Virus record (IMG/VR): IMGVR_UViG_3300025168_018236
Span: 1-64,000 of that record
Reading direction: 5' to 3' (one strand)
DNA: 64,000 nt
Origin: a virus
Shown: piece by piece, positions 32,706 through 41,453 of the stretch
Layout: the number at the start of each line of letters is the position of its first letter
Numbering within the stretch: position 1 is the first letter of the stretch
Translations under genes and position numbers: made by a program
The notes under the pieces: generated by a model
Seen by the model: the letters and a program-made list of their open reading frames with translations, nothing else
Database searches by the model: none
What the model was told of the DNA's origin: nothing

Positions 32706-33869
32706 ATGACTCGTAAAGACCCACTTGAAACAGCGAAGGCAATCTTAGAAGGTAAAACTTCGCTTATAGAAATGGACGATAAAGAAATGAAGAATGAAAT
32801 GGCAGCAATGAAGGAAGCAATGATGAAGGATTTATCCGACAAAGATGCTTCTGAAGAAGAAGTTGCTGAAATGCATGATAAGATGGAAGCAATGTCCTAC
32901 AAGGAGATGAAGGAAATGATGGCAAAAGAAGGCATCAAGTATGAAACCTACGTCTCTGAAGATGACGAAGATTCTGTCGAGGAAGAAGTTTCCGATAAAG
33001 AAACCGAGAAGAAAGCAAAGAAAGCATCAGTCATCTTGGACGTTGACGACAACCAAGATGCCGAAGGCAAAAAGGCAACTGATGCCGTAAACGGCAAGAA
33101 GGTTAAGAAGGTCAAAGAAGACCTTGACGCTCTCTTCTCTGGTGAGAAACTCACCGAAGATTTCAAGGAAAAAGCAGAAATCATTTTCGAGTCTGCTATT
33201 ACCCTTCGAGTCGAAATGCTCCGAGAAGAAGTCGAAGCAGAAACTGCTGCTCAACTAGAAGAAGATAAAGAAGAGTTCCGCGAAGAACTATCCGCTAAAA
33301 TGGATGATTATCTTTCCTACGTTGTCGAAGAGTGGATGAAGGATAACGAACTCGCTATTGAGCGTGGTCTTCGTAGCGACATCGCCGAGTCCTTCATGAC
33401 TGGTCTCAAGGGTCTTTTCGATGATCACTATATTACTGTTCCTGATGACAAGTATGATATCCTTGAAGGTCTTTATACTAAGGTCAGTGGTCTTGAAACC
33501 AAACTCGACGAACAGATTCAAAAGAACACAGAACTCAACAAGGATGCTATGGTTTCTCGCTGCATCAACGTCTTCTCTGAAGTCGCTGAAGGTCTTACCG
33601 ACGCAGAAAACGAAAAACTACAGTCCCTTGCTGAAGGACTAGAATACGATTCGGAAGATCAGTTTAGAGATAAACTAACTGTCCTCCGCGAAAACTACTT
33701 TAATGATGTTTCAGAAACAAACGAACTCGCTAATGAAATTGTGGGTGACACAATCAATGAGTCGGCAGAAGAGGTACACGCCCCCTCCCTCGACGGTTCT
33801 ATGAAGTTCTACTCTGATATGTTAACACGGTCTGCCAACGTAGAAAAGCAGACGAACTTTAAGGGTTGA
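32706..33869 (+). CDS. gp22: Prohead scaffold protein gp22
   Basis: This 387-residue, highly charged, alpha-helical protein lies between protease and capsid. Its composition (Lys/Glu-rich, Met-rich first 100 residues, no Cys clusters except one) fits a scaffolding protein. The middle and end (FKEKAEIIFESAITLRVEML, MDDYLSYVVEEWMKDN and the closing DMLTRSANVEKQTNFKG) match T4-like gp22. It is longer than T4 gp22 (269), with an extra Met/Lys/Glu-rich N-terminal stretch. It is expected to be degraded by gp21 during head maturation. Confidence 0.9.
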   Translation: MTRKDPLETAKAILEGKTSLIEMDDKEMKNEMAAMKEAMMKDLSDKDASEEEVAEMHDKMEAMSYKEMKEMMAKEGIKYETYVSEDDEDSVEEEVSDKETEKKAKKASVILDVDDNQDAEGKKATDAVNGKKVKKVKEDLDALFSGEKLTEDFKEKAEIIFESAITLRVEMLREEVEAETAAQLEEDKEEFREELSAKMDDYLSYVVEEWMKDNELAIERGLRSDIAESFMTGLKGLFDDHYITVPDDKYDILEGLYTKVSGLETKLDEQIQKNTELNKDAMVSRCINVFSEVAEGLTDAENEKLQSLAEGLEYDSEDQFRDKLTVLRENYFNDVSETNELANEIVGDTINESAEEVHAPSLDGSMKFYSDMLTRSANVEKQTNFKG

Positions 33870-33925
33870 TACCCGGTAAATTATCTAATAAAGTATTCCA
33901 AAATAATTCAAAGGAGAATTCAAAA

Positions 33926-35389
33926 ATGGAAAAGCAATTTGTTACCGAACAACTCAGAACTAAGTGGGCACCTGTCCTCGAACATGCCGACATGCCCGCA
34001 ATTTCTGATGATTATAGAAAAAACGTCACTGCCATTCTCTTAGAGAACCAAGAGCAGTATCTCAGGGAAGCAGCACCCACCAACTCGGGTCTTGCAACCG
34101 GAACTGAGAACACCTTCAACACTGTTAACGCATTTGATCCCGTTCTCATCTCGCTCGTTCGTCGTGCGATGCCAAACCTAATGGCATATGATGTCTGTGG
34201 TGTTCAACCAATGAACGCTCCCACTGGACTCATCTTTGCTATGAAGGCGAAGTACAAGACACAGGATGGCGTTGAAGCACTATTCAACGAAGCAAACACC
34301 TCTTTTGGTGCTACTGCTTACGGTCCCGGAAACACTCCAGTAAACCCAACTACCTCGGACCCACTACTTATCGTTGACAGCACCAACTTTGCTGGCAACT
34401 ACGGTGCTTCTGCTGGTATGTCTACCGCACTAGGTGAAGCACTTGGTGATGATGCCACCAACCCATTCAGTGAAATGGCATTCGTAATCGACCGTCAGTC
34501 GGTTACTGCCAAGACTCGCGCCCTCAAGGCAGAGTACACCACTGAACTCGCTCAGGATCTCAAGGCAGTTCACGGTCTTGATGCTGAAACTGAACTCGCT
34601 AACATTCTCTCCACCGAGATTCTTGCCGAGATCAACCGCGAAGTTATCCGCACCATCTATAAGGGTGCTAAACTCGGCGCACAGCAACCCGACCTTGCAC
34701 ACAAGGGTGCTGGTTCAACAACTGAAATGCTGGCAGCAATCGGTTCTGATGCTATGTCCGCTGGTCTTTCGGGTGCTTCTTACCTAACTGACGGTCTTGG
34801 TGATAACGGTGGTGCTGGTCTTGGTGTCGGTGGTGTCTACGACCTAGAGGCAGACTCTGATGGTCGTTGGTCCGCAGAACGCTTCCGTGGTCTGGTCTAC
34901 CAGATCGAACGTGAAGCAAACACCATTGCTAAGGAAACTCGTCGCGGTAAGGGTAACATTCTTATCACTACTTCCGACGTTGCTTCTGCTCTCGCAATGA
35001 GTGGTTTCCTCAACCTAACCCCAACCCCACAGGTTCCCGGTTTCGCTGATGATACTGCAAACACCTTCGTTGGTACTCTTAATGGCAACATTAAGGTCTT
35101 CGTTGATCCCTACTCACAGGTCGGTAAAGACTACTGCTGCATAGGTTACCGTGGATCTTCGCCATATGATGCTGGTATGTTCTACTGCCCATACGTCCCA
35201 CTCCAGATGGTTCGTGCGGTTGGTGAGAATTCATTCCAACCCAAGATTGGATTTAAGACTCGATATGGATTGGTCAACAACCCATTCGTTTCGCAACCTG
35301 ATCCTTCGCTTAACGGTGCTATTCGTGAGAACCAATACTACAGAATCTTCCGTGTAGATAAACTCCACGGTGCGGTCGGCGCATATTGA
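33926..35389 (+). CDS. gp23: Major capsid protein gp23
   Basis: The protein has 487 residues (T4: 521). The ATG at 33926 was chosen because AAGGAG lies at 33911-33916; the open frame extends upstream without a ribosome site. Typical gp23 segments include EKQFVTEQLRTKWAPVLEH, FDPVLISLVRRAMPNLMAYDVCGVQPM and GTLNGNIKVFVDPY. A gp21 cleavage site of the L-x-E type is visible at L46-R47-E48/A49 (QYLREAAPTN). A weak sigma70-like pair, TTGATA at 33866 and TAAAGT at 33889 (17-base gap), may help drive it. A strong terminator follows. Confidence 0.97.
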   Translation: MEKQFVTEQLRTKWAPVLEHADMPAISDDYRKNVTAILLENQEQYLREAAPTNSGLATGTENTFNTVNAFDPVLISLVRRAMPNLMAYDVCGVQPMNAPTGLIFAMKAKYKTQDGVEALFNEANTSFGATAYGPGNTPVNPTTSDPLLIVDSTNFAGNYGASAGMSTALGEALGDDATNPFSEMAFVIDRQSVTAKTRALKAEYTTELAQDLKAVHGLDAETELANILSTEILAEINREVIRTIYKGAKLGAQQPDLAHKGAGSTTEMLAAIGSDAMSAGLSGASYLTDGLGDNGGAGLGVGGVYDLEADSDGRWSAERFRGLVYQIEREANTIAKETRRGKGNILITTSDVASALAMSGFLNLTPTPQVPGFADDTANTFVGTLNGNIKVFVDPYSQVGKDYCCIGYRGSSPYDAGMFYCPYVPLQMVRAVGENSFQPKIGFKTRYGLVNNPFVSQPDPSLNGAIRENQYYRIFRVDKLHGAVGAY

Positions 35390-35413
35390 TTCTGACTAAC
35401 AAGTCATGAAGAT

Positions 35414-35447
35414 CAGGGGGTTCCTTCGGGAACCCCCTGTTTCTTTT
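35414..35447 (+). terminator. Rho-independent terminator after the capsid gene
   Basis: An 11-base-pair perfect stem (35414-35424 pairs with 35429-35439) has a UUCG tetraloop closed by C-G, followed by TTTCTTTT. This is the clearest terminator in the window. It separates the late head genes from the downstream recombination region. Confidence 0.96.
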
Positions 35448-35459
35448 ATACATACTTGT

Positions 35460-36050
35460 ATGGCAACACCTCCAAAAAGACAAAATCCATTTGAAGGCAG
35501 TAACTTTGTCGCTGGGATGACATCTGGTAGAGAAAGTGCAGCGAAAGAGTCTGTGCTTGATCGTCAACCATCATCGCAGAACTATATCTACCCACCTTAC
35601 TTTCAGTTTATTGTTGCTGCTCTACCTCAGATGACATACTTCACAACTAAAGCAGCACTTCCTGATTTTGGATATGATTCCGCTCTAATTCAAGATAACC
35701 GATTTGCTCAGATTAAACACCCTGCCAGTAAAGTGGGATTTGCTAATCTTGATATATCTTTCTTGGTAGATGAGGATATGGGTAACTGGAGAGAGATTTC
35801 CGATTGGATCAAGAGAACTACTGTAGTTAATGATCACTTTGATATTGATCCAAACGATAAAGATCATTTCTGTGATGGTACTCTTATAATCACAAATAGT
35901 GCAATGCAACCAAATGTTGAAGTTACCTTTAGAAATATGTTCCCCATCTCGATCACAGGTTTTCAATTCGATAGTAGTGTCACCGAACTGACTCCTTTTG
36001 AATCTACAGCGACTTTCGCCTACGACTACTACGAAGTTAGAAAGATCTGA
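35460..36050 (+). CDS. Tail tube-fold protein, probably gp3 tail completion protein
   Basis: This 196-residue protein starts just after the capsid terminator; an alternative start at 35406 would lie inside the terminator hairpin. Its core (KAALPDFGYDSALIQDNRFAQIKHP, LDISFLVDEDMGNWREISDWI, LIITNSAMQPNVEVTFRNMFP) has the pattern of a tail-tube-fold protein related to gp19. In cyanophage-type genomes the tail completion/sheath stabiliser gp3 lies between gp23 and uvsY, and the T4 protein is of similar size (176). The gp3 identity is from synteny and fold pattern. Confidence 0.65.
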   Translation: MATPPKRQNPFEGSNFVAGMTSGRESAAKESVLDRQPSSQNYIYPPYFQFIVAALPQMTYFTTKAALPDFGYDSALIQDNRFAQIKHPASKVGFANLDISFLVDEDMGNWREISDWIKRTTVVNDHFDIDPNDKDHFCDGTLIITNSAMQPNVEVTFRNMFPISITGFQFDSSVTELTPFESTATFAYDYYEVRKI

Positions 36051-36060
36051 TCTTTTCTCC

Positions 36061-36088
36061 TTGACTTGACTCAAATCCAGTGTACACT
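36061..36088 (+). promoter_or_regulatory. Sigma70-type promoter
   Basis: TTGACT (36061-36066), 16-base spacer, TACACT (36083-36088), in an 82-base gap before the 2OG oxygenase gene. This is a good host-type promoter and fits early or middle expression of the downstream oxygenase-uvsY genes. Confidence 0.6.
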
Positions 36089-36132
36089 CTGAGTGTCAAC
36101 GAAGGAAAGGGAAGAAGTATTAAGACTTTATT

Positions 36133-37044
36133 ATGATAAACTTTAGAGATTTAGACAATCTGCTTAGTAGAACAACAGCAACCGTTAAAAATAAAAAGTA
36201 CACGGTGGTTCTTCGTGATTTGATACCAACAATATTGAACAAAAATATCGAAGTCCTCCCCACATCATTTGATGAGTTCTTTGATTTGTTTGATGATGAT
36301 GAACTACTACTACATTGTAGAGATCCCGAAACCGGTTTCATACACAACGATGATTCAATCACCGTTAAATCAGTTGAGGACGTTTTTGGTTTCGATTGCT
36401 ATGTGTATCACTACAATAACCATAAAAGAAATAAACAAGATCTCATAGAAGAGACACAAAAAGAAGTTCTTACTGATCCAAAGGACATGGAGCAGTTTGA
36501 GCAAACGAATAAAAGACAATCCTTTCTGAAACGAGACATTTCATGTGTTAATGATTTACGCTCTGCTTTTATGTCTTGTTACGATCATTTCTACAAAATT
36601 GTTCTCTCTGGTAGATACATTGACAACTTAGACATAACCCAATCATGGGCAGTCCACACAAAACCGAATGATATCAATAAAGAACAACACCCCATGAAGT
36701 ATCATACTCACTACATGTCTCCCGTGTGTTCCGTTTACTATCTTCAATACGAAAAAGGGACAGGAGGACTTTTCTCTCTTGAAAATCCTATCCATAAACG
36801 CTATAATGACATCATGCAGTTTGAGATGTTGAGTCATATAGGAATCGATTCTGGGTGCAGGATGTCGAAAGAAATTGAAATAGAGGAGGGAGACATTGTT
36901 GTCTTCCCCGGCGGTATCCGACATGCTATCACACCATACACGGGAAATCAGACTAGGATATCCATCGCCTCAAACTCAATCGTTTCTCCCATACGGAGTG
37001 GTGAAAATAAATATCTCTTTAATGTGAGTGGTTATGAACTTTGA
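36133..37044 (+). CDS. 2OG-Fe(II) oxygenase-like protein inserted before uvsY
   Basis: This 303-residue protein has a C-terminal double-stranded beta-helix pattern: MKYHTHYMSPVCSVYYL (His191, His193), GGLFSLENP, IEEGDIVVFPGGIRHAI (His264) and QTRISIAS (Arg275, 11 residues after His264). This is the 2OG-FeII_Oxy_5-like layout common in marine T4-like phages. The second metal ligand would be His193 rather than the usual Asp, or a nearby residue, so activity is uncertain. The N-terminal ~170 residues are unassigned. Substrate unknown: amino acid, protein, glycan and nucleic acid targets are all possible. It has its own candidate promoter. Confidence 0.7.
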   Translation: MINFRDLDNLLSRTTATVKNKKYTVVLRDLIPTILNKNIEVLPTSFDEFFDLFDDDELLLHCRDPETGFIHNDDSITVKSVEDVFGFDCYVYHYNNHKRNKQDLIEETQKEVLTDPKDMEQFEQTNKRQSFLKRDISCVNDLRSAFMSCYDHFYKIVLSGRYIDNLDITQSWAVHTKPNDINKEQHPMKYHTHYMSPVCSVYYLQYEKGTGGLFSLENPIHKRYNDIMQFEMLSHIGIDSGCRMSKEIEIEEGDIVVFPGGIRHAITPYTGNQTRISIASNSIVSPIRSGENKYLFNVSGYEL

Positions 37045-37468
37045 TAAAATAAAGCAAATGGTTTTGCAAGATTGTGAAATCGACGAGACTCAACTGGACG
37101 CAGAATCGCTGCGACTTCCCCAGTTACACAACAAATATCTGAATATCTACTTGGACATGAAACTCATTCTAGAGAGAAAACAGAATGAATTCAATAAGTT
37201 ACGTCGTCTCAAGTGGGAATATTATACAGGAAAAATGGATGCGGAGGTTCTCGAACATATGGGATGGGAACCATTTGATCTAAAAATCCTCAAACAAGAT
37301 ATTGCAATTTATATGGATAGTGACGATGATCTGATTACCCTACAGGAACAGGTTCGTTATTATAAAGAAATATGTGCGTACCTAGATGCTACCGTCAAGG
37401 AAGTCACATACAGACACAATAAGATCCGCAATGCCATTGATTGGAAAAAGTTCTTAGGCGGACAATAA
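37034..37468 (+). CDS. uvsY: Recombination mediator UvsY
   Basis: The protein has 144 residues from the ATG at 37034; T4 UvsY has 137. An upstream GTG at 37028 is possible. Helical segments LPQLHNKYLNIYLDMKLILERKQNEFNKLRRLKWEYY and the C-terminal VTYRHNKIRNAIDWKKFLGG match the family. UvsY loads the recombinase UvsX onto gp32-coated DNA. It overlaps the oxygenase gene by 11 bases and precedes uvsW, the order seen in cyanophage-type genomes. Confidence 0.92.
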   Translation: MNFDKIKQMVLQDCEIDETQLDAESLRLPQLHNKYLNIYLDMKLILERKQNEFNKLRRLKWEYYTGKMDAEVLEHMGWEPFDLKILKQDIAIYMDSDDDLITLQEQVRYYKEICAYLDATVKEVTYRHNKIRNAIDWKKFLGGQ

Positions 37469-37484
37469 TCCCTAAATAAAGGGA
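37469..37484 (+). promoter_or_regulatory. Small hairpin spanning the uvsW ribosome site
   Basis: TCCCT (37469-37473) can pair with AGGGA (37480-37484), with loop AAATAA. The right arm holds the purine-rich AGGG and the A of the ATG, so it could lower translation of uvsW. Only five base pairs; it may be coincidence. Confidence 0.3.
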
Positions 37485-38992
37485 TGAGTGACCTTTTAAT
37501 AGAGAATGTTGATACGGTAAATGTTAGGGTTCGCTGCGAACGTAGTATCGCAAAAGAACTCTCTGATTACTTTACATTCAAAGTCCCCGGTCACGCCTAT
37601 ATGCCTGCGTACAGAAAACGCATATGGGATGGACAAATCAAACTTTATAACATGTTCTCGCAGCAGATTTATGCTGGTCTTGAGAAGTATGTCCATCGCT
37701 TTGCAACTGAGCGTGGATATAAGGTAGAGGCAGAACCAAGAAAACCGCATTCATTCACCACAGACAGTGTTCGATCCTATATGGAAGATCATTTAACACT
37801 CTCTATTGGTGACAAACCTATCCAACCCCATGAACATCAGGTGAACGCCGTCACGCACGCTCTCAGGGACGACAGAGCGTTGCTAGTGTCTCCCACGGGT
37901 TCGGGTAAGAGTCTAATCATTTACGCTCTTATGCGTTACCATTTGGATAAAATAGAAAATAACAGAAAGATCTTGATTATCGTTCCGACTACTAGTCTGG
38001 TTTCGCAGTTATACTCAGACTTCTCGGACTATTCTAAAATCTCGGGATGGCATGTGGATAAAAATTGTCACAAAGTCATGGCGGGTGTTCCAAAAGATGA
38101 TATCAAACGTAGGGTGATTATCTCTACATGGCAGAGTATCCATAAACAACCGAAGGAATACTTCGATAAGTTTGCAGCAGTATTTGGTGATGAGTGTCAC
38201 CTCTTCAAAGCAAAGTCTTTGACTGGTATAATGACTAAACTAGAGGACTGTCCAGTCCGTATAGGAACTACTGGTACGTTGGATGGTTCTCTCACACATA
38301 AACTGGTAATTGAAGGGTTATTTGGTCCTGTACATCAGGTCACAAAAACAAAAACGCTGATGGAAAGAAAACTCTTGTCAGAGTTGAAGATAGATGGTAT
38401 ACTGTTAAGACATAGCGAAAGAGTTCGTAATGAGATGAAGCGAAGCACATATCAAGATGAAATTGACTTCATCGTGCGAAATCAAGAACGGAACAAGTTT
38501 ATCTGTGATCTTTCCTCGAACCTGAAGGGTAATACTCTCGTATTATTTCAGTTCGTAGAGAAGCACGGTAAACAACTGTATGAAATGATGGAAGCAAAGA
38601 ATCCAGATAAAAGAGTCTTCTTTATACACGGCAAAGTCGAAGCAGATCTACGAGAAGAAGTCAGACGCATCGCTGAAAAAATAGAGGATGCAATCATTAT
38701 AGCGTCATATGGTACATTTAGTACAGGTGTGTCCATCAAAAGACTACATAATATTGTGTTCGCTTCACCATCGAAGAGTAGAATTCGTGTGTTGCAGAGC
38801 ATCGGTCGTCAATTAAGAAAGTCGGAGCATAAAGATGTCGCAAAACTCTATGACCTTGCAGATGACCTATCTTGGAAAAAACACAAGAATCACACCCTTC
38901 GCCACTTTGAAGATCGACTCAAGATCTACGAAGGCGAGGGTTTTGAACACAAAATAATCAGAATCAATCTGAAGGAGGATTCACATGTCTAA
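37484..38992 (+). CDS. uvsW: UvsW DNA/RNA helicase
   Basis: The 502-residue length equals T4 UvsW (about 503). Motif I PTGSGKS (137-143), motif II DECH (236-239), motif III-like GTTGTLDG, and motif VI IGRQLRKS are visible; the N-terminal domain resembles the UvsW DNA-binding domain. UvsW unwinds R-loops and branched DNA and switches replication from origin to recombination mode. It overlaps the next gene by 8 bases. Confidence 0.95.
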   Translation: MSDLLIENVDTVNVRVRCERSIAKELSDYFTFKVPGHAYMPAYRKRIWDGQIKLYNMFSQQIYAGLEKYVHRFATERGYKVEAEPRKPHSFTTDSVRSYMEDHLTLSIGDKPIQPHEHQVNAVTHALRDDRALLVSPTGSGKSLIIYALMRYHLDKIENNRKILIIVPTTSLVSQLYSDFSDYSKISGWHVDKNCHKVMAGVPKDDIKRRVIISTWQSIHKQPKEYFDKFAAVFGDECHLFKAKSLTGIMTKLEDCPVRIGTTGTLDGSLTHKLVIEGLFGPVHQVTKTKTLMERKLLSELKIDGILLRHSERVRNEMKRSTYQDEIDFIVRNQERNKFICDLSSNLKGNTLVLFQFVEKHGKQLYEMMEAKNPDKRVFFIHGKVEADLREEVRRIAEKIEDAIIIASYGTFSTGVSIKRLHNIVFASPSKSRIRVLQSIGRQLRKSEHKDVAKLYDLADDLSWKKHKNHTLRHFEDRLKIYEGEGFEHKIIRINLKEDSHV

Positions 38993-39554
38993 TAATTACA
39001 AAGTCCTTAAGTTACGAAGTGGCGATAGTATTGTCGCAGAAATCATTGAAAACTCAAAGTCTCATATTCGTGTCAATAGACCAATGGAAATTAAGTATAT
39101 GCATTTCATTGATGCAATGGGTCGCAAGCACGAAACTATGATCCTTGTAGATTGGTTAAAATCAACAACATTGAACACAGTTAAATTAGAAAAAAACTTC
39201 ACTCTCGGAATATTTACACCAAGTCCTGATGTTATTGAATCATATAATCAACAAAAAGAATTAGAAGATCATGGCGGGAAGATCCCATCAAGAAAAACAT
39301 TTGGTTTGTTTAATAAACAAAACCAAGAAGGATTAGAAAGTCTAATAAACAAAATGGAAGAAGAGTTTAAAAACATAGACATGGATCGATTAGAAGAATT
39401 GATTCAAGATCAAGTTGATGAGGGTGCAGAGGAGTTAATAGAGGAGATTATGAATAATAATCAACAAGAAAGAATGATTGACGAGACCTCAGATCCTAAC
39501 TTTGGAACCAGTTATTGTGACTGGTCACCAAACATAGAAGATTATCTTTCTTAA
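38985..39554 (+). CDS. Conserved acidic protein between uvsW and gp55, Sm-like N-terminus
   Basis: This 189-residue protein starts within the end of uvsW. The first ~80 residues (YKVLKLRSGDSIVAEIIENSKS and beta-strand alternation through MILVDWLKST) look like an LSm-type small beta-barrel. The C-terminal half is acidic and helical (MEEEFKNIDMDRLEELIQDQVDEGAEELIEEIM). A gene of this kind commonly lies in this place in marine T4-like phages. The function is not known; the LSm suggestion rests on pattern only. Confidence 0.65.
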   Translation: MSNNYKVLKLRSGDSIVAEIIENSKSHIRVNRPMEIKYMHFIDAMGRKHETMILVDWLKSTTLNTVKLEKNFTLGIFTPSPDVIESYNQQKELEDHGGKIPSRKTFGLFNKQNQEGLESLINKMEEEFKNIDMDRLEELIQDQVDEGAEELIEEIMNNNQQERMIDETSDPNFGTSYCDWSPNIEDYLS

Positions 39555-39558
39555 TTAC

Positions 39559-39587
39559 TTTACAAACACTAATGTGTATGGTATACT
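39559..39587 (+). promoter_or_regulatory. Sigma70 promoter with extended -10 before gp55
   Basis: TTTACA (39559-39564), 17-base spacer, TATACT (39582-39587), with TG one base upstream of the -10 (39579-39580). The predicted start is about 39594, leaving a short leader before the gp55 ATG at 39611. Confidence 0.75.
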
Positions 39588-39610
39588 TACAGTAAATAAG
39601 GTGTAACCCG

Positions 39611-40165
39611 ATGAGCGATAAAGATAGTCACTACGTTGACAACCAAAAATTCCTAGAAGCAATGTCCGAGTGGAAAGATCAGATTAAAGTTGCTGAAGAA
39701 ATCGGCGAGGGTAAACCACCCGTGTCCGAATACATTGGTGAATGTTTTCTTTTGATTGCTGAGAGGTTATCAATGCGAGCAAACTTCATTAACTATCATT
39801 TCCGTGAGGAGATGGTAGGCGATGCCATTGAAAACTGTCTCATGTACGCAAGCAATTTTGATCCTGCAAAATCAAAGAATCCGTTTTCATATTTTACTCA
39901 AATCATCTATTATGCCTTTCTTCGACGGATCCAAAAAGAGAAAAAGCAAAGTTATATAAAGTACAGAATTATTGAGTCTGCCGATCATATGGGAGACATT
40001 GCTAGAATTCTCGATCCAGAAAAAACTACAGGTAATCCATACGCAGAATTTTTCAAACTGTCAACAAAGGACATAGACAACTTTACTCCTAAAAAGAAAA
40101 AGAAGAAGTCCTCTACCAAAAAGAAAAAAACTGATGGAGATGATAAATGCGATTCGCTATTCTGA
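39611..40165 (+). CDS. gp55: Late transcription sigma factor gp55
   Basis: The 184-residue length matches T4 gp55 (185). The core MVGDAIENCLMYASNFDPAKSKNPFSYFTQIIYYAFLRRIQKEKK is the minimal sigma region 2 used to recognise TATAAATA-type late promoters. The C-terminus is a Lys-rich run followed by KCDSLF; the terminal SLF resembles short clamp-binding peptides, fitting gp45-activated late transcription. It has its own sigma70 promoter and overlaps gp47 by 19 bases. Confidence 0.95.
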   Translation: MSDKDSHYVDNQKFLEAMSEWKDQIKVAEEIGEGKPPVSEYIGECFLLIAERLSMRANFINYHFREEMVGDAIENCLMYASNFDPAKSKNPFSYFTQIIYYAFLRRIQKEKKQSYIKYRIIESADHMGDIARILDPEKTTGNPYAEFFKLSTKDIDNFTPKKKKKKSSTKKKKTDGDDKCDSLF

Positions 40166-41196
40166 CTGATACTCACTTTGGTGCGAGAAATGACTCGCAA
40201 CAATTCTTAGATTATTTTCTTGGTTTCATTGAAAACCAATTCCTGCCAGAGTGTGAAAAACAAAACATAGACACTGTGTTACACTTGGGTGATCTTATGG
40301 ATCGTCGCAAGTTTGTCAATTTCAATACACTTAATCAAGTCCGTGAAAGGTTCATTGAGAAACTTGAAGAACGAAATATTAAGATGTATTGTCTTATCGG
40401 TAACCACGACACTTACTATAAAAATACAAACGAGGTTAACTCTTTAACAGAATTGTTTGGTAAGAGATATGAATGCTTTATCCCAATAGACAGTCCTACG
40501 GATATCACTCTTGGTGGTAAAGTCTTTGGAATGGTCCCGTGGATCAATAAAGAAAATAAAAAAGAGTGTGATGAATTCCTAAAGAATAGTAATGCGGACA
40601 TTATGTGTGGTCACTTTGAACTCTCAGGATATGAGGTTCTTCGAGGTGTTAAATTTGATGGTGGTATGAGTGATAACCTTCTTCGCCGATTCAGTGAAGT
40701 GTGGTCTGGTCACTTCCACATGAGACATAGTAAAAATAATGTTCGATATCTAGGAACACCCTATCAGATTACATTCTCTGATCTCCACGAACAAAAAGGA
40801 TTTTATGTCTATGACACAGAGTCTGGAGACTTAGACCACATTGAGAACGATGAGAGAATGTTCCTACATATTGATTACACAGATGAAACTAATATTGATG
40901 ACTTGTCTGAATACGAAAACAAGTATTTGAAATTGTTTGTGCGTGAAAGAAAAAGTCAAAGTAAATTTGATACCTTTGTCGATAATCTTTATGACGCAAA
41001 AGTAGGCAGTCTGACTATCATCGAAAATGATGATTCCTCTGTTATAGAAGACACAGAAGTAGCAGACATGTCACTGGACACGTTGTCCTTGATTTATAAA
41101 GAAGCAGAAGATTTCTATGAAACCATAGAAGGAATTAATGTTTCTAGATTAAAGAGACTAATAGAAGAAATTTACATGGAGGCATTATCACAATGA
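40147..41196 (+). CDS. gp47: Recombination endonuclease subunit gp47 (Mre11-like)
   Basis: At 349 residues it is close to T4 gp47 (339). Calcineurin-type phosphoesterase motifs are clear: DTHFG (Asp8, His10), GDLMDRR (48-54), GNHDT (85-89), and later GHFE and SGHFHMR. With gp46 it forms the SbcCD/Mre11-Rad50-like complex needed for DNA end resection and host DNA breakdown. It lies between gp55 and a small Cys-rich gene. Confidence 0.96.
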   Translation: MRFAILTDTHFGARNDSQQFLDYFLGFIENQFLPECEKQNIDTVLHLGDLMDRRKFVNFNTLNQVRERFIEKLEERNIKMYCLIGNHDTYYKNTNEVNSLTELFGKRYECFIPIDSPTDITLGGKVFGMVPWINKENKKECDEFLKNSNADIMCGHFELSGYEVLRGVKFDGGMSDNLLRRFSEVWSGHFHMRHSKNNVRYLGTPYQITFSDLHEQKGFYVYDTESGDLDHIENDERMFLHIDYTDETNIDDLSEYENKYLKLFVRERKSQSKFDTFVDNLYDAKVGSLTIIENDDSSVIEDTEVADMSLDTLSLIYKEAEDFYETIEGINVSRLKRLIEEIYMEALSQ

Positions 41197-41453
41197 GCGA
41201 AGAATCAGAAGGTGTAGGAGACACAGTAGAAAAAATTATCACCAAGATTGGTGATGTTACCAAGATAGAATGGATCAGGAAAAAGAAGGGATGTGATGGT
41301 TGCCGTAAACGAAAAGAGGCACTCAATAATGCATTCCCATATAAGAAATCAGAGACCACTCCAGTAGAAGCACAAGAGGAAGCACCTTGCACAGACTGTG
41401 AAGAAAAGAAAAAGAAAAAGGGTGGGTGTAGTTCCTGTGGAAAGAATAAATGA
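41193..41453 (+). CDS. Small Cys-rich protein with three CxxC pairs
   Basis: This 86-residue protein is wedged between gp47 and gp46 and overlaps both by 4 bases. It has CDGC, CTDC and CSSC pairs among Lys/Glu-rich linkers. The first segment, KKKGCDGCRKRKEALNNAFPY, is one seen repeatedly in small phage proteins. Four or more Cys suggest zinc binding. The placement, translationally coupled to the Mre11/Rad50-like pair, suggests a link to recombination, but no function is known. Confidence 0.7.
   Translation: MSEESEGVGDTVEKIITKIGDVTKIEWIRKKKGCDGCRKRKEALNNAFPYKKSETTPVEAQEEAPCTDCEEKKKKKGGCSSCGKNK

Noticed and set aside
33863-33874. GGGT-TGAT-ACCC hairpin after gp22
   Set aside because: Four base pairs and no T-run; too weak for a terminator.
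33866-33926. Capsid start at 33866
   Set aside because: No ribosome site there; AAGGAG precedes 33926, and MEKQFVTEQLR is the usual gp23 start.
35406-35460. gp3-like start at 35406
   Set aside because: It would place the translation start and first codons inside the terminator hairpin; 35460 starts after it.
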